This document shows positions 52,728 to 62,808 of a DNA stretch of 64,000 nucleotides, piece by piece. Position numbers and translations under genes: made by a program. Under the pieces are notes generated by a model that had not been told where the DNA came from, did no database searches, and worked only from the letters and a program-made list of their open reading frames with translations. Positions within the stretch are counted from its first letter, which is position 1. The number at the start of each line of letters is the position of its first letter. The stretch is from Bacillota bacterium (GTDB lineage: Bacteria; Bacillota; Bacilli; Alicyclobacillales; SLC66), in assembly GCA_021828865.1 (NCBI GenBank), contig JAJZCW010000019.1:1-64000 (forward strand), given 5' to 3'.

Positions 52728-54617
52728 ATGAAACGCTTTTATCAGAGCGCTTTGTTCTATGTGCTCATTTTACTTGTCATTATTGGAGTTTTGCAGTATA
52801 TCATGTCGGACAACCAACAAAAGACAGTCTTGACGTGGAGTCAGTTTATTTCTGACGTGCAAAACCATGACATTAAACAGCTATACGTGACACCGGATGG
52901 GATCTCCCTGCAACTGGATGGGACCTTGACAGACGGCACTACATTCACCTCTCGCGCGCTTTACAGCGACCAGGTGGTCAACAGCCTGAGTAAATTGCCT
53001 CAAGTGTCCATCAATACACCGCCCAAAGGTTCCTCGTGGATCAACATCATTTCAACGGCGTTGCCAATATTGCTCGTGATCGTTGTGTTGTTCTTCCTCT
53101 TCAATCAGGGGCAGGGCGGCGGCAACAGGGTGATGAATTTTGGGAAGAGCCGGGCGCGTTTGTATACAGAAGATAAGAAACGCGTGACCTTCAATGATGT
53201 GGCAGGAGCGGAAGAGGAAAAAGACGAATTGGTCGAAGTGGTGGATTTCCTCAAAGATCCTCGCAAGTTTTCCGCAGTAGGAGCAAGAATACCTAAAGGC
53301 GTTCTGTTGGTGGGGCCACCTGGAACCGGTAAAACACTGCTTGCCAGAGCAGTGGCTGGGGAAGCGGGAGTTCCGTTCTTTAGCATCAGCGGTTCGGACT
53401 TTGTGGAAATGTTCGTCGGTGTCGGTGCCTCCCGTGTTCGGGACTTATTCGAAAATGCCAAGAAGAACGCACCTTGTATCGTGTTCATCGATGAGATTGA
53501 TGCCGTTGGCAGGCAGCGCGGAGCTGGACTTGGTGGCGGACATGATGAACGTGAACAAACCCTGAACCAATTGCTCGTGGAAATGGATGGATTTAATGGC
53601 AATGATGGCATCATTATCGTTGCGGCGACCAATCGGCCAGATATCCTTGATCCTGCGCTGTTGCGCCCTGGACGTTTTGATCGACAAATCGTGGTTGATC
53701 GTCCGGACGTTCGCGGAAGAGAGCAAATTCTACGCGTTCACTCTCGCAACAAACCAGTTTCTAAAGATATCAATCTGGACATCATTGCAAAAAGAACCCC
53801 GGGATTCACCGGAGCTGATCTGGAGAATGTTTTGAATGAAGCGGCACTTTTAACAGCTCGCAGGAACAAGTCGGTCATCGAGTTGAACGAAATTGACGAT
53901 GCCATCGATCGCGTCATAGCAGGACCTGAAAAGCGCAGTCAAGTGATCAGCGATAAGGAAAAACGACTCGTTGCCTACCATGAAGGCGGCCATGCGATTG
54001 CGGGTTATTTCCTCAAGAACGGCAGTGTCGTGCATAAAGTGACCATCATTCCACGCGGAATGGCAGGAGGTTATACGGTCAGCCTTCCTAAAGAAGACCG
54101 GCGCTTCATGACCAAGGAGGATATTCTTGATCAGGTGGTCGAACTACTAGGTGGTCGGGTGTCGGAGGAAATTGTGCTCGGTGAGATTAGCACTGGCGCT
54201 TCCAACGACCTAGAGAGGGTAACGCAAATTGTAAGGCGTATGATTACTGAGTTCGGAATGAGTGATAAATTGGGGCCGATGCAATTTGGCCATCGCCAAG
54301 GCCAGGTATTTCTCGGAAGAGATTTTACCTCCGAACAGAACTACAGTGATGCTATTGCGCATGAAATTGATAAGGAAATGCGCAACATTGTGGATGAATG
54401 TTATGAGCGCACTCGGACTTTACTTAATGATCATCGGGATAAACTGGACCTTTTAGCCACTGTGTTGCTTGAGAAAGAGACGCTAGATGGTGAACAAATC
54501 AGGCAGTTGATGGAGTATGGCAGACTGGTCGAAGGGGATAATGAGGAGGAAGGACCGAAGATTACGATTGGCGGTCGCAATCCTTTTGGAGATGACCCAA
54601 CGCCAAGTCTATCCTAA
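52728..54617 (+). CDS. ftsH: ATP-dependent zinc metalloprotease FtsH
   Basis: 629 residues. Two membrane helices (about 9-25 and 106-126) flank an extracytoplasmic domain. AAA domain: Walker A GPPGTGKT 196-203, Walker [34 protein letters not shown]. The zinc site is HEGGH at 418-422. FtsH degrades misfolded membrane and regulatory proteins, including Spo0M and SpoVM in B. subtilis. GAGGAGG before the ATG. Confidence 0.98.
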   Translation: MKRFYQSALFYVLILLVIIGVLQYIMSDNQQKTVLTWSQFISDVQNHDIKQLYVTPDGISLQLDGTLTDGTTFTSRALYSDQVVNSLSKLPQVSINTPPKGSSWINIISTALPILLVIVVLFFLFNQGQGGGNRVMNFGKSRARLYTEDKKRVTFNDVAGAEEEKDELVEVVDFLKDPRKFSAVGARIPKGVLLVGPPGTGKTLLARAVAGEAGVPFFSISGSDFVEMFVGVGASRVRDLFENAKKNAPCIVFIDEIDAVGRQRGAGLGGGHDEREQTLNQLLVEMDGFNGNDGIIIVAATNRPDILDPALLRPGRFDRQIVVDRPDVRGREQILRVHSRNKPVSKDINLDIIAKRTPGFTGADLENVLNEAALLTARRNKSVIELNEIDDAIDRVIAGPEKRSQVISDKEKRLVAYHEGGHAIAGYFLKNGSVVHKVTIIPRGMAGGYTVSLPKEDRRFMTKEDILDQVVELLGGRVSEEIVLGEISTGASNDLERVTQIVRRMITEFGMSDKLGPMQFGHRQGQVFLGRDFTSEQNYSDAIAHEIDKEMRNIVDECYERTRTLLNDHRDKLDLLATVLLEKETLDGEQIRQLMEYGRLVEGDNEEEGPKITIGGRNPFGDDPTPSLS

Positions 54618-54652
54618 AAAGAAGTTGTCAATACGAATGAATAATCAAAATC

Positions 54653-54680
54653 AGGTATATTGGCATTGTCCAATATACCT
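54653..54680. promoter_or_regulatory. Perfect 11-bp inverted repeat upstream of hslO
   Basis: AGGTATATTGG (54653-54663) and CCAATATACCT (54670-54680) are exact inverted copies around CATTGT. No T-run follows, and TATAAT (54686-54691) starts six bases after it, so it looks more like an operator over a -35 region than an ftsH terminator. Confidence 0.6.
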
Positions 54681-54721
54681 GTCGCTATAATTGGGGATTA
54701 AAAGAGGTGGAATTATATCGT

Positions 54722-55609
54722 ATGAATACGTCTGATTACGTGGTGGTAGCTACCGCCAAAAATGATCACATCCTTGCCTATGCAACAACTACCCAAGGGA
54801 TTGCGGGAGAATTACAGCAAAGGCATGACACCTGGCCAGTTGCCACGGCAGCCTTGGGAAGGGTGATCAGTGTGGCTTCGATGCTCTATGCCACATTGAA
54901 GGATGAAAGGCATCAAATCACCCTGCAGGTTCAGGGTGGCGGCCCACTTGGCAATGTGCTGGTGGTAGCCACAGGTGAGGGATATATTCGGGGGTATGTC
55001 ACGGAACCACATGTGGACCTTCCGCTCAATAAAAAAGGTAAACTCCCTGTCGGAGAAGCGGTAGGCAAAAATGGATCGCTTTATGTGATTAAGGACTTGG
55101 GATTACGCGAGCCTTATCGTGGCAGTGTGCCGCTTGTCAGTGGCGAAATTGGCGATGATTTTACTTATTATTTCACCGCGTCTGAACAAATGCCATCGGC
55201 TGTTGCGGTGGGGGTGTTGGTCGCACCTGATCTGTCTGTGCTTGCATCGGGTGGTGTCATGGTGCAGTTGTTGCCAGGGGCGAGTGAAGCAGAAATTACA
55301 GAGGCGGAGGCTGCGCTGCAGCAATTGCCGCAAGTATCGTCACTGCTACATGAAGGAATCGCCCCAGAACAAATTTTAGAGCGGCTATTTCCTGGTGATG
55401 TCAAAATACTGGAACGTAGACCCGTGGAATTTCGCTGCACCTGCAATAAGCCTCGACTGGCCGGCGTGCTCATTTCACTGGGAAAAGAAGAATTAGACAC
55501 TATAATTGAAGAAGACGGCGGGGCAGAATTGGTCTGTCATTTTTGTTCGGAGAAGTATTATTTCAACAAGGATGAATTGGTGGAATTAAGAGAACAGGCG
55601 TCTCATTAA
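54722..55609 (+). CDS. hslO: Redox-regulated chaperone Hsp33
   Basis: 295 residues. The zinc/redox switch cysteines are all present: C239 and C241 (CTC) and C272 and C275 (CHFC). GGGPLGNVLVVA and GYVTEPHVDLPLN are core motifs. Hsp33 becomes an active holdase when oxidised. ATG 54722 is preferred to GTG 54707, as the AGAGGTGG site fits it. cysK follows after 19 bases. Confidence 0.96.
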   Translation: MNTSDYVVVATAKNDHILAYATTTQGIAGELQQRHDTWPVATAALGRVISVASMLYATLKDERHQITLQVQGGGPLGNVLVVATGEGYIRGYVTEPHVDLPLNKKGKLPVGEAVGKNGSLYVIKDLGLREPYRGSVPLVSGEIGDDFTYYFTASEQMPSAVAVGVLVAPDLSVLASGGVMVQLLPGASEAEITEAEAALQQLPQVSSLLHEGIAPEQILERLFPGDVKILERRPVEFRCTCNKPRLAGVLISLGKEELDTIIEEDGGAELVCHFCSEKYYFNKDELVELREQASH

Positions 55610-55628
55610 GGGGAACGGAGGCAATACG

Positions 55629-56561
55629 ATGGAACTGCGTGTGGTGGACCGCGTATCAGAGCTAATTGGAAAAACGCCAATGGTCAGGTTGCGCCGATTG
55701 GTTGAAAAAGGCATGGCGGATGTATTGGTTAAGCTTGAGTGGATGAACCCCGGCGGAAGTATCAAAGATCGTATTGCCAAATCGATGATGGATGAGGCAG
55801 AAAAAGTGGGCGCTCTCCAAAAAGGGATGACGATTTTAGAGCCAACCAGTGGGAATACTGGGATCGGCTTAGCGCTCATAGGTCTTGAAAAAGGTTACAG
55901 AGTCATATTGGTGATGCCAGACACAATGAGCATGGAGAGAATGCAACTGTTGAAGGCTTATGGTGCAACGCTCATTTTAACGCCAGGCAACAAAGGGATG
56001 GCTGGCGCAATCGAGCGAGCCAATAGCCTATTAAATAGCGCTCCCCAAGAATATTTTATTCCACAACAATTTAATAATCCGAATAACGCGAAAGCACATA
56101 GGGAGACAACTGGGCCGGAAATCATCAAGCAAATGGATGGCCATCTTGATGCGTTTGTGGCAGGCGTGGGAACAGGTGGCACATTGATGGGGGTGGGAGA
56201 GGCGTTGAAACAACACATTCCCCATTGCCAAGTGATTGCTGTGGAGCCCTATGCATCACCGGTACTGTCTGGAGGCAAACCTGGCAAAACCAAGATTCAA
56301 GGGATAGGTGCCGGATTTATCCCGGAGATTATAAATTTGAACAAAATCGATCGCGTAATGACAGTCACTGATGAAGAGGCGTTTACTTATGCGAGACGAC
56401 TTGCAAAAGAGGAGGGCATACTTGGTGGGATTAGTACAGGAGCCAATGTCTTTGCGGCGTTGCAAGTGGCAAAGGAACTGGGCGGAGGACATCGCATTGT
56501 GACGATTTCGCCATCAAATGGAGAGCGTTATTTAAGTACGCCATTATATAGGGAAGGCTAG
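55629..56561 (+). CDS. cysK: Cysteine synthase A
   Basis: 310 residues. PGGSIKDRIAKSMM holds the PLP lysine, EPTSGNTGIGLA and GVGTGGTLMGVG bind phosphate and substrate. It makes cysteine from O-acetylserine and sulfide. ATG after a GGAGG. In B. subtilis pabB-pabA-pabC come next; here folP follows directly. Confidence 0.96.
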   Translation: MELRVVDRVSELIGKTPMVRLRRLVEKGMADVLVKLEWMNPGGSIKDRIAKSMMDEAEKVGALQKGMTILEPTSGNTGIGLALIGLEKGYRVILVMPDTMSMERMQLLKAYGATLILTPGNKGMAGAIERANSLLNSAPQEYFIPQQFNNPNNAKAHRETTGPEIIKQMDGHLDAFVAGVGTGGTLMGVGEALKQHIPHCQVIAVEPYASPVLSGGKPGKTKIQGIGAGFIPEIINLNKIDRVMTVTDEEAFTYARRLAKEEGILGGISTGANVFAALQVAKELGGGHRIVTISPSNGERYLSTPLYREG

Positions 56562-56567
56562 CGATCA

Positions 56568-57368
56568 ATGTACGATAAAATAACAAAAATAATGGGGATT
56601 CTCAACGTTACGCCAGATTCTTTTTCTGATGGTGGCGCATTCGCAGAGCCAGATCAGGCAGTGGCACATGCGATTGAAATGCAGGCAGAAGGCGCGGATT
56701 TTATTGATGTGGGCGCGGAATCCACAAGGCCCGGCTTCACGCCACTGACTGAGGAAGAGGAATGGTCGCGCCTGAAAGGCATTTTACCTCTCTTATCGAA
56801 ATCAATATCTGTTCCCATTTCTGTAGATACCTATAAGGCAAAAACTGCAGAATTGGCGCTAAATAACGGGGCCAAGGTGATCAATGACATCTGGGGTGGC
56901 CTAGCTGATCCCGAAATGTTTCGTGTGCTGGCGGGTTCTGGTGCGGCGTATATACTGATGCATAATTCAACGGAAACACCTCTTTTAGGCAAAGATGTAG
57001 TACAGGAAGTTCGTCAGCAATTGCAGAATCGCGTGGAATCTGCGCTACATGCAGGAATGTCGGAGCGGCAGATCATTTTGGATCCGGGAGTCGGGTTTGG
57101 CAAGACGCAAGCACAAAATTTAGAACTGATCAATCGGATCGACGAGATGAGGATTGATCCATTTCCTATTTTGCTTGGACCTTCACGAAAATCAGTCATT
57201 GGCCATGTGCTAGGACTTCCCGTCAGTGAGCGATTGGAAGGAACAGCTGCCATTGTGGCGGTGGCGATTATGCGGGGTACTGATATTCTTCGTGTACATG
57301 ATGTTCGCTCGATGGTGAGGGTAGCAAAAATGACAGATGCGTTGATAAGCAGCTCGGTGGTGTTATGA
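56568..57368 (+). CDS. folP: Dihydropteroate synthase
   Basis: 266 residues. IMGILNVTPDSFSDGG, VGAESTRPG, LDPGVGFGKT and GPSRKS are the pterin-binding TIM-barrel motifs. It joins 4-aminobenzoate to the pterin and is the target of sulfa drugs. Its stop overlaps the folK start in ATGA. folB, usually between folP and folK, is absent. Confidence 0.97.
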   Translation: MYDKITKIMGILNVTPDSFSDGGAFAEPDQAVAHAIEMQAEGADFIDVGAESTRPGFTPLTEEEEWSRLKGILPLLSKSISVPISVDTYKAKTAELALNNGAKVINDIWGGLADPEMFRVLAGSGAAYILMHNSTETPLLGKDVVQEVRQQLQNRVESALHAGMSERQIILDPGVGFGKTQAQNLELINRIDEMRIDPFPILLGPSRKSVIGHVLGLPVSERLEGTAAIVAVAIMRGTDILRVHDVRSMVRVAKMTDALISSSVVL

Positions 57369-57904
57369 TAATGGCAGAATATGACGTGGCACTAGGGTCT
57401 AATTTAGGCGATCGCAAAGGATATTTATATGCTGCAGTCGAAATACTCGCTAAGCGGTCAGATATTAGAATCAAGAAGGTATCCACTGTCTATGAAACAG
57501 AGCCGGTGGGATACACGGATCAGGGGGCTTTTTTAAATGCGGCAATAAAAGTGGAAGCTGCGATGGACCCTGTTCAATTTCTTCATTTGCTTTTGGAGAC
57601 GGAGATCCGTTTGGGAAGAACGAGAACATTTCGCAATGCTCCACGGACGATTGATCTGGATTTGCTTTTTGCGGGGAATCAGGTAATCACGATGGGGACA
57701 GAGTTGGTGGTCCCGCATCCTAGATTGCATGAAAGAGCGTTTGTCCTTGCACCACTGATGGAAATTGCTGCAGCCCAAGTTCATCCAGTTTTCAATAGCA
57801 CAGTTGCTGAAATTTATGATCGTGTAGAAGGGAAGGAGGGAGTGCGGTGGTACTCGACACTTTTACCAAACGACTCCGTGCCTACAGGAAACTTAAACAC
57901 ATGA
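57365..57904 (+). CDS. folK: 2-amino-4-hydroxy-6-hydroxymethyldihydropteridine pyrophosphokinase
   Basis: 179 residues. [36 protein letters not shown] and [10 protein letters not shown] are HPPK motifs; [16 protein letters not shown] follows. ATG 57365 is coupled to folP; ATG 57371 is an alternative. The last 58 bases overlap the HTH gene. Confidence 0.97.
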   Translation: MIMAEYDVALGSNLGDRKGYLYAAVEILAKRSDIRIKKVSTVYETEPVGYTDQGAFLNAAIKVEAAMDPVQFLHLLLETEIRLGRTRTFRNAPRTIDLDLLFAGNQVITMGTELVVPHPRLHERAFVLAPLMEIAAAQVHPVFNSTVAEIYDRVEGKEGVRWYSTLLPNDSVPTGNLNT

Positions 57905-58047
57905 CACAGCAGGATTTCGCGCAAGTGCTTGGTGTGTCTGTTGCCATTGTTGGTGGTTGGGAGCGCGGAACCCGCGAGCCGACAGAGGCTCAGGTGGAAA
58001 AAATGATGGGCATTCTTCAGGTGACTCGGGAAGATCTAGGACTTTAA
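57847..58047 (+). CDS. yazB: Small helix-turn-helix protein (YazB-like)
   Basis: 66 residues, one XRE-type [27 protein letters not shown]. subtilis yazB sits at the same point, between folK and yacF/dus. Target unknown. GTG start with AAGGAGGGAG at the right distance, inside folK. Confidence 0.9.
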   Translation: MVLDTFTKRLRAYRKLKHMTQQDFAQVLGVSVAIVGGWERGTREPTEAQVEKMMGILQVTREDLGL

Positions 58048-58076
58048 TTATTTTCAGAACAGTAAAGGTGGAGAAA

Positions 58077-59066
58077 ATGCCTCAGCAATTGATGATCAAA
58101 CCGCTCGTAATCGGCGGTGTGACAACGGATAATGCCGTGATTCTTGCGCCGATGGCTGGCGTTACCAACCCGCCATTTCGCAAGATTGCTAAAAGACTTG
58201 GCGCTGGGCTTGTATGTGCAGAGATGGTCAGCGATAAGGCGCTCGTCTATAAAAGTTCAAAAACTCAAAAAATGTTGCAAATTGTCCCTGATGAGCACCC
58301 GGTGAGTCTTCAGCTTGTCGGAAATGACATTGAAACGATGGTGCGGGCGGCTGAAATGGTAGCAGAAGGGACTAATGCCGATATTATTGATATCAACATG
58401 GGATGCCCGGTGCTAAAAATATATAAAAATGGATCAGGGGCTGCGCTTGCCCGCGACCCGATGTATGCTGCAAAAATTGTCGAAGCAGTCGTGAAACGAG
58501 TGAATCGCCCCGTCACCGTCAAATTCCGCAAGGGGTGGGACGATGATAACATCAATGCGGTACAAGTTGCAAAAGCGGTGGAAGAGGCAGGCGCTCAGGC
58601 AGTGACGGTACATGGCAGGACGGCGAAGCAACTTTATTCTGGGAAAGCGGATTGGTCTATTATCAGAGAAGTGAAAGAAGCGGTCTCCATTCCTGTCATC
58701 GGCAATGGCGATGTGGTGACGCCGCAAGATGCGGAAGAGATGTTGTTAGAAACGGGTTGTGACGGCGTGATGATTGGCCGGGGCGCACTCGGGAATCCGT
58801 GGATATTTCGCGAAGTTGTCCATTATCTTGAAACTGGTGAGATGCTTGATGAGCCAACCCTTCAGGAGAGGATGGAAGTGGCAATCGAACACTTACACCT
58901 TCTCGTTGAGGAAAAAGGGGAATACATTGGAGTCAGGGAGATGCGCAAACATGCGGGGTGGTATGTAAAAGGCGCTCGTGATGCCGCCAAATGGAGAGGG
59001 ATGATCAACAAGCTGGAAAACCTTGAGGAGATGGAAACGCTTCTGGATGGAATCGCCAAGGAATAA
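58077..59066 (+). CDS. dusB: tRNA-dihydrouridine synthase
   Basis: 329 residues. [40 protein letters not shown] with the active Cys, [13 protein letters not shown] and IGNGDV are DusB motifs; the enzyme uses FMN and NADPH. ATG 58077 follows AAGGTGGAG; the frame stays open 40 codons upstream into yazB without likeness to the family. Confidence 0.96.
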   Translation: MPQQLMIKPLVIGGVTTDNAVILAPMAGVTNPPFRKIAKRLGAGLVCAEMVSDKALVYKSSKTQKMLQIVPDEHPVSLQLVGNDIETMVRAAEMVAEGTNADIIDINMGCPVLKIYKNGSGAALARDPMYAAKIVEAVVKRVNRPVTVKFRKGWDDDNINAVQVAKAVEEAGAQAVTVHGRTAKQLYSGKADWSIIREVKEAVSIPVIGNGDVVTPQDAEEMLLETGCDGVMIGRGALGNPWIFREVVHYLETGEMLDEPTLQERMEVAIEHLHLLVEEKGEYIGVREMRKHAGWYVKGARDAAKWRGMINKLENLEEMETLLDGIAKE

Positions 59067-59156
59067 TCTCCATTACTTTCGACGACAATACACTAGCGCG
59101 ATCAGAAATAGTCGAAGGCAATAGAATAATGCCGAATTGGGAGAGATTTGGATGCG

Positions 59157-59185
59157 TTGACAGCATGAAAGCGTTGCCTTATAAT
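59157..59185 (+). promoter_or_regulatory. Perfect-consensus sigma-A promoter before greA
   Basis: TTGACA (59157-59162), exactly 17 bp, TATAAT (59180-59185): full consensus in sequence and spacing. Expected start near 59192, about 97 bases before the greA ATG. Confidence 0.85.
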
Positions 59186-59218
59186 GGCCAAAGATTCTTA
59201 GACTAATAACTAACGGGG

Positions 59219-59249
59219 ACACTGTCAGGATCAAGACTGGCAGTGTTTT
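59219..59249 (+). terminator. Terminator hairpin in the greA leader
   Basis: ACACTGTCAG (59219-59228) pairs with CTGGCAGTGT (59237-59246), one wobble, followed by TTTG ATT. It lies between the consensus promoter and greA, so it would stop part of the transcripts started there. Confidence 0.7.
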
Positions 59250-59288
59250 GATTAAATGTCCGATGGTGTTTTAAAGGAGAGAGCTTGA

Positions 59289-59765
59289 ATGTCAGAAAAG
59301 GAAGTCCTGTTGACTCCCGCTGGGTTAAAGAAACTCGAAGATGAGCTGGAGCAATTAAAATCTGTGAAGCGAAGGGAAGTTGCCGAGCGGATCAAACTGG
59401 CCATCAGTTATGGAGATATAAGTGAGAACTCTGAATATGAGGATGCGAAAAATGAACAGGCGTTTGTAGAAGGTCGCATCATTACACTTGAGAAAATGCT
59501 ACGAAATGCTAGGGTGATCCATGAAGAAGAGGTGGACACTCAGGTTGTCAGTATTGGCTCAACGGTAAAGGTGCGCGATGTGGAATTTAAAGAGGATATT
59601 GAATACGTGATCGTTGGTTCTGCTGAGTCAGATCCACTCGAAAACAAAATTTCCAATGAATCTCCGGTAGGAAAATCATTGCTTGGGAAAAGAGTGGGAT
59701 CCAAGGTGGAAATACAGGTTCCCGCAGGTAAGATTGAGTACGAAATACTTGAAATTCACAAGTAA
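59289..59765 (+). CDS. greA: Transcription elongation factor GreA
   Basis: 158 residues. [32 protein letters not shown] and [23 protein letters not shown] form the coiled-coil with acidic tip residues D and E, visible in [15 protein letters not shown]. The C-terminal FKBP-like domain ends with [12 protein letters not shown]. GreA rescues backtracked RNA polymerase. AAGGAGAG upstream. A consensus promoter and a hairpin lie in its leader. Confidence 0.97.
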   Translation: MSEKEVLLTPAGLKKLEDELEQLKSVKRREVAERIKLAISYGDISENSEYEDAKNEQAFVEGRIITLEKMLRNARVIHEEEVDTQVVSIGSTVKVRDVEFKEDIEYVIVGSAESDPLENKISNESPVGKSLLGKRVGSKVEIQVPAGKIEYEILEIHK

Positions 59766-59790
59766 TAACGGTACAACTAAAAAGGACTGA

Positions 59791-61359
<1,569 letters not shown>

Positions 61360-61405
61360 TGAACGAGTAATATAAAATTTGATGCTATTTTATGATGGTG
61401 ACGGC

Positions 61406-61434
61406 TTGCATTCGAGAATAAATGTCGCTATAAT
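61406..61434 (+). promoter_or_regulatory. Sigma-A promoter of the tRNA cluster
   Basis: TTGCAT (61406-61411), 17 bp, TATAAT (61429-61434). The first tRNA starts 14 bases downstream. Confidence 0.75.
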
Positions 61435-61447
61435 AAGAAGGCGTCAT

Positions 61448-61522
61448 GCGGAAGTGGCTCAGGGGTAGAGCATCGCCTTGCCAAGGCGAGGGTCGCGGGT
61501 TCGAATCCCGTCTTCCGCTCCA
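61448..61522 (+). tRNA. tRNA-Gly (anticodon GCC), CCA encoded
   Basis: GCGGAAG pairs with CTTCCGC, discriminator T, CCA. Anticodon loop TTGCCAA gives GCC. T arm GCGGGTTCGAATCCCGT. Confidence 0.96.
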
Positions 61523-61532
61523 CTTTATTAAT

Positions 61533-61609
61533 GGGCCTATAGCTCAGTTGGTCAGAGCGGCCGGCTCATAACCGGTTGGTCCTAGGTTCGAGTCCTAGTG
61601 GGCCCACCA
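61533..61609 (+). tRNA. tRNA-Ile (CAT anticodon, lysidine-modified type)
   Basis: GGGCCTA pairs with TGGGCCC (one wobble), discriminator A, CCA. Anticodon CAT in CTCATAA. The body (TAGCTCAGTTGG, CGGCTCATAACCG, TAGGTTCGAGTCCTA) matches Bacillus tRNA-Ile(CAT), not elongator or initiator Met. TilS in this window would modify it. Confidence 0.88.
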
Positions 61610-61618
61610 CACGAGGTT

Positions 61619-61695
61619 GTGCCCTTAGCTCAGCTGGATAGAGCGTTTGACTACGAATCAAAAGGTCGGGAGTTCGAATCTCTCAGGGCACGCCA
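61619..61695 (+). tRNA. tRNA-Arg (anticodon ACG), CCA encoded
   Basis: GTGCCCT pairs with AGGGCAC, discriminator G, CCA. The stem TTTGA/TCAAA holds loop CTACGAA with anticodon ACG, the TadA substrate. Confidence 0.95.
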
Positions 61696-61709
61696 TTTTA
61701 ATTTCATAT

Positions 61710-61783
61710 GCGGGTATAGTTTAGCGGTAAAACGACAGCCTTCCAAGCTGTAGTTAGGGGTTCGACTCCCCTTACCCGCTCCA
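61710..61783 (+). tRNA. tRNA-Gly (anticodon TCC), CCA encoded
   Basis: GCGGGTA pairs with TACCCGC, discriminator T, CCA. Stem ACAGC/GCTGT holds loop CTTCCAA, anticodon TCC. Its 3' half is repeated 790 bases downstream. Confidence 0.96.
61740..61781 (+). repeat. Direct repeat, copy 1 (3' half of tRNA-Gly)
   Basis: 42 bases from the anticodon loop to the second-last C of the gene. Copy 2 at 62530-62571 is the same in 41 of 42 bases. Offset exactly 790 bases. Confidence 0.92.
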
Positions 61784-61796
61784 ATAGCAAAATAAA

Positions 61797-61834
61797 AAAA
61801 CCACCGAAGATACTTGATAATCTTTGGTGGTTTT
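61797..61834 (+). terminator. Intrinsic terminator after the tRNA cluster
   Basis: AAAACCACCGAAGAT (61797-61811) pairs with ATCTTTGGTGGTTTT (61820-61834), one wobble, with an 8-base loop. Works on both strands. Confidence 0.85.
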
Positions 61835-61856
61835 CATTCAATTGGGGGCAAGAATG

Positions 61857-62225
61857 ATGAGTCCCGAGGAGCAACAGATTATTGAAAAGGTTGTCAATCA
61901 ACTTGTTCATTCATTTCCAATCGAACGGATTCTTCTATTTGGATCGAGAGCGCGTGGTGACGCAGATGCGGAAAGCGATTACGATTTTCTGGTTGTCATG
62001 AATTTTATTAAACGTCGAACTCAAGTGGCGGCTGATATTCGAAAAGCGGCTCATATTTCGGGTATTCCGATGGATTTTCTCTTAAGGACTCCAGAGGAGT
62101 GGGAGACTGGTTTTCCTTTAAAGAAAGAAATCGCTTCGGTAGGAATAGTGGTGTATGAAGCAGCAAACACGGGAAAGGCTCGACAAAGCAGCAATAGATC
62201 TACGCTCCGCAAAGGTTCTCTTTGA
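61857..62225 (+). CDS. MNT-type nucleotidyltransferase (probable antitoxin)
   Basis: 122 residues. LLFGSRARGDADAESDYDF is the minimal nucleotidyltransferase motif GSxxxG...DxD. In MNT/HEPN pairs (for example MntA/HepT) this enzyme adds AMP units to the HEPN protein and so neutralises it. The last 20 or so residues (past VVYEA) lie in the region shared with the HEPN gene. ATG 61857 has GGGGGC eight bases upstream. The gene starts only 22 bases after the tRNA terminator. Confidence 0.9.
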   Translation: MSPEEQQIIEKVVNQLVHSFPIERILLFGSRARGDADAESDYDFLVVMNFIKRRTQVAADIRKAAHISGIPMDFLLRTPEEWETGFPLKKEIASVGIVVYEAANTGKARQSSNRSTLRKGSL

Positions 62226-62523
62226 TGCTGGTTTGACGGACCCAACCTGTTTTCATTGTCAGCAGTCGGCTGAAAAATACATAAAAGCAGTACTTGAAGA
62301 GTATGATCAAGCAGTTCCTATAACCCATGATTTGCTCACATTGATTGACTTGATTTCTCCCTATCTTTCAGTGACTGACTCCGCCCGTGATGCTGCTGCG
62401 GTATTGAGCGTATATGCGATTGAGATTAGGTATCCGGGAACTGACGTTGAATTGGACGATGCCAAAGATGCCATCGCAAAAGCAGAGGAGTTACAACAAT
62501 GGATTTTATCGTATATATTGTAA
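62155..62523 (+). CDS. HEPN domain protein (probable toxin)
   Basis: 122 residues, all helical. CFHCQQSAEKYIKAVLEE is the usual first helix of HEPN partners and IRYPGTDVELDDA the usual last part. HEPN toxins of MNT pairs are RNases with an RX4-6H site; here the only clear conserved Arg is in EIRYPG and I do not see the His six residues after it, so RNase activity is not certain. It overlaps the MNT gene by 71 bases, a long overlap that ties their translation. Confidence 0.88.
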   Translation: MKQQTRERLDKAAIDLRSAKVLFDAGLTDPTCFHCQQSAEKYIKAVLEEYDQAVPITHDLLTLIDLISPYLSVTDSARDAAAVLSVYAIEIRYPGTDVELDDAKDAIAKAEELQQWILSYIL

Positions 62524-62529
62524 AGCTTA

Positions 62530-62571
62530 CTTCCAAGCTGTAGTTAGGGGTTCGACTCCTCTTACCCGCTC
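62530..62571 (+). repeat. Direct repeat, copy 2 (tRNA-Gly 3' fragment)
   Basis: Matches 61740-61781 except one C-to-T change. It lacks the tRNA 5' half and cannot make a tRNA. It begins seven bases after the HEPN stop. Confidence 0.92.
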
Positions 62572-62578
62572 TACCAAT

Positions 62579-62604
62579 AAACCTTGAGGATTCAAGGTTT
62601 TTTT
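62579..62604 (+). terminator. Intrinsic terminator after the island
   Basis: AAACCTTGA (62579-62587) pairs with TCAAGGTTT (62592-62600), then TTTT. It may have been the original tRNA-cluster terminator. From here to 62808 I see no gene. Confidence 0.88.
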
Positions 62605-62808
62605 GATGACTAATGTATTTGATAACCTTACCGATATCCATTTTATACTATTCCGTTACCAACATTGTGGAATGGAGAAAACTTCCCAAAACAAGTCCAA
62701 TAAAAAGTAAGTTTCCAGTACTCCGGTAATTCGAACCAAGAAAGTTTATTTCAAAGTGCTAGATGGTATACTAATCTTAAGAAGATGGGAAACGGAAGGA
62801 TGTGCAGT

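Larger units (their letters stand above)
61740..62571. mobile_element. Putative mini-island at tRNA-Gly(TCC) with a MNT/HEPN cargo
   Basis: The two tRNA 3'-half copies bracket the MNT and HEPN genes and one terminator, as attL and attR would bracket an integrated element. The intact tRNA is on the left. No integrase or transposase gene is present, so this may be a remnant, a satellite element or a recombination duplicate. Inferred from the repeat and gene content. Confidence 0.55.

Noticed and set aside
61814-61842. Sigma-A-like promoter TTGATA-17-TTCAAT for the MNT gene
   Set aside because: It lies inside a terminator hairpin and would start RNA almost at the ATG, leaving no ribosome binding site.
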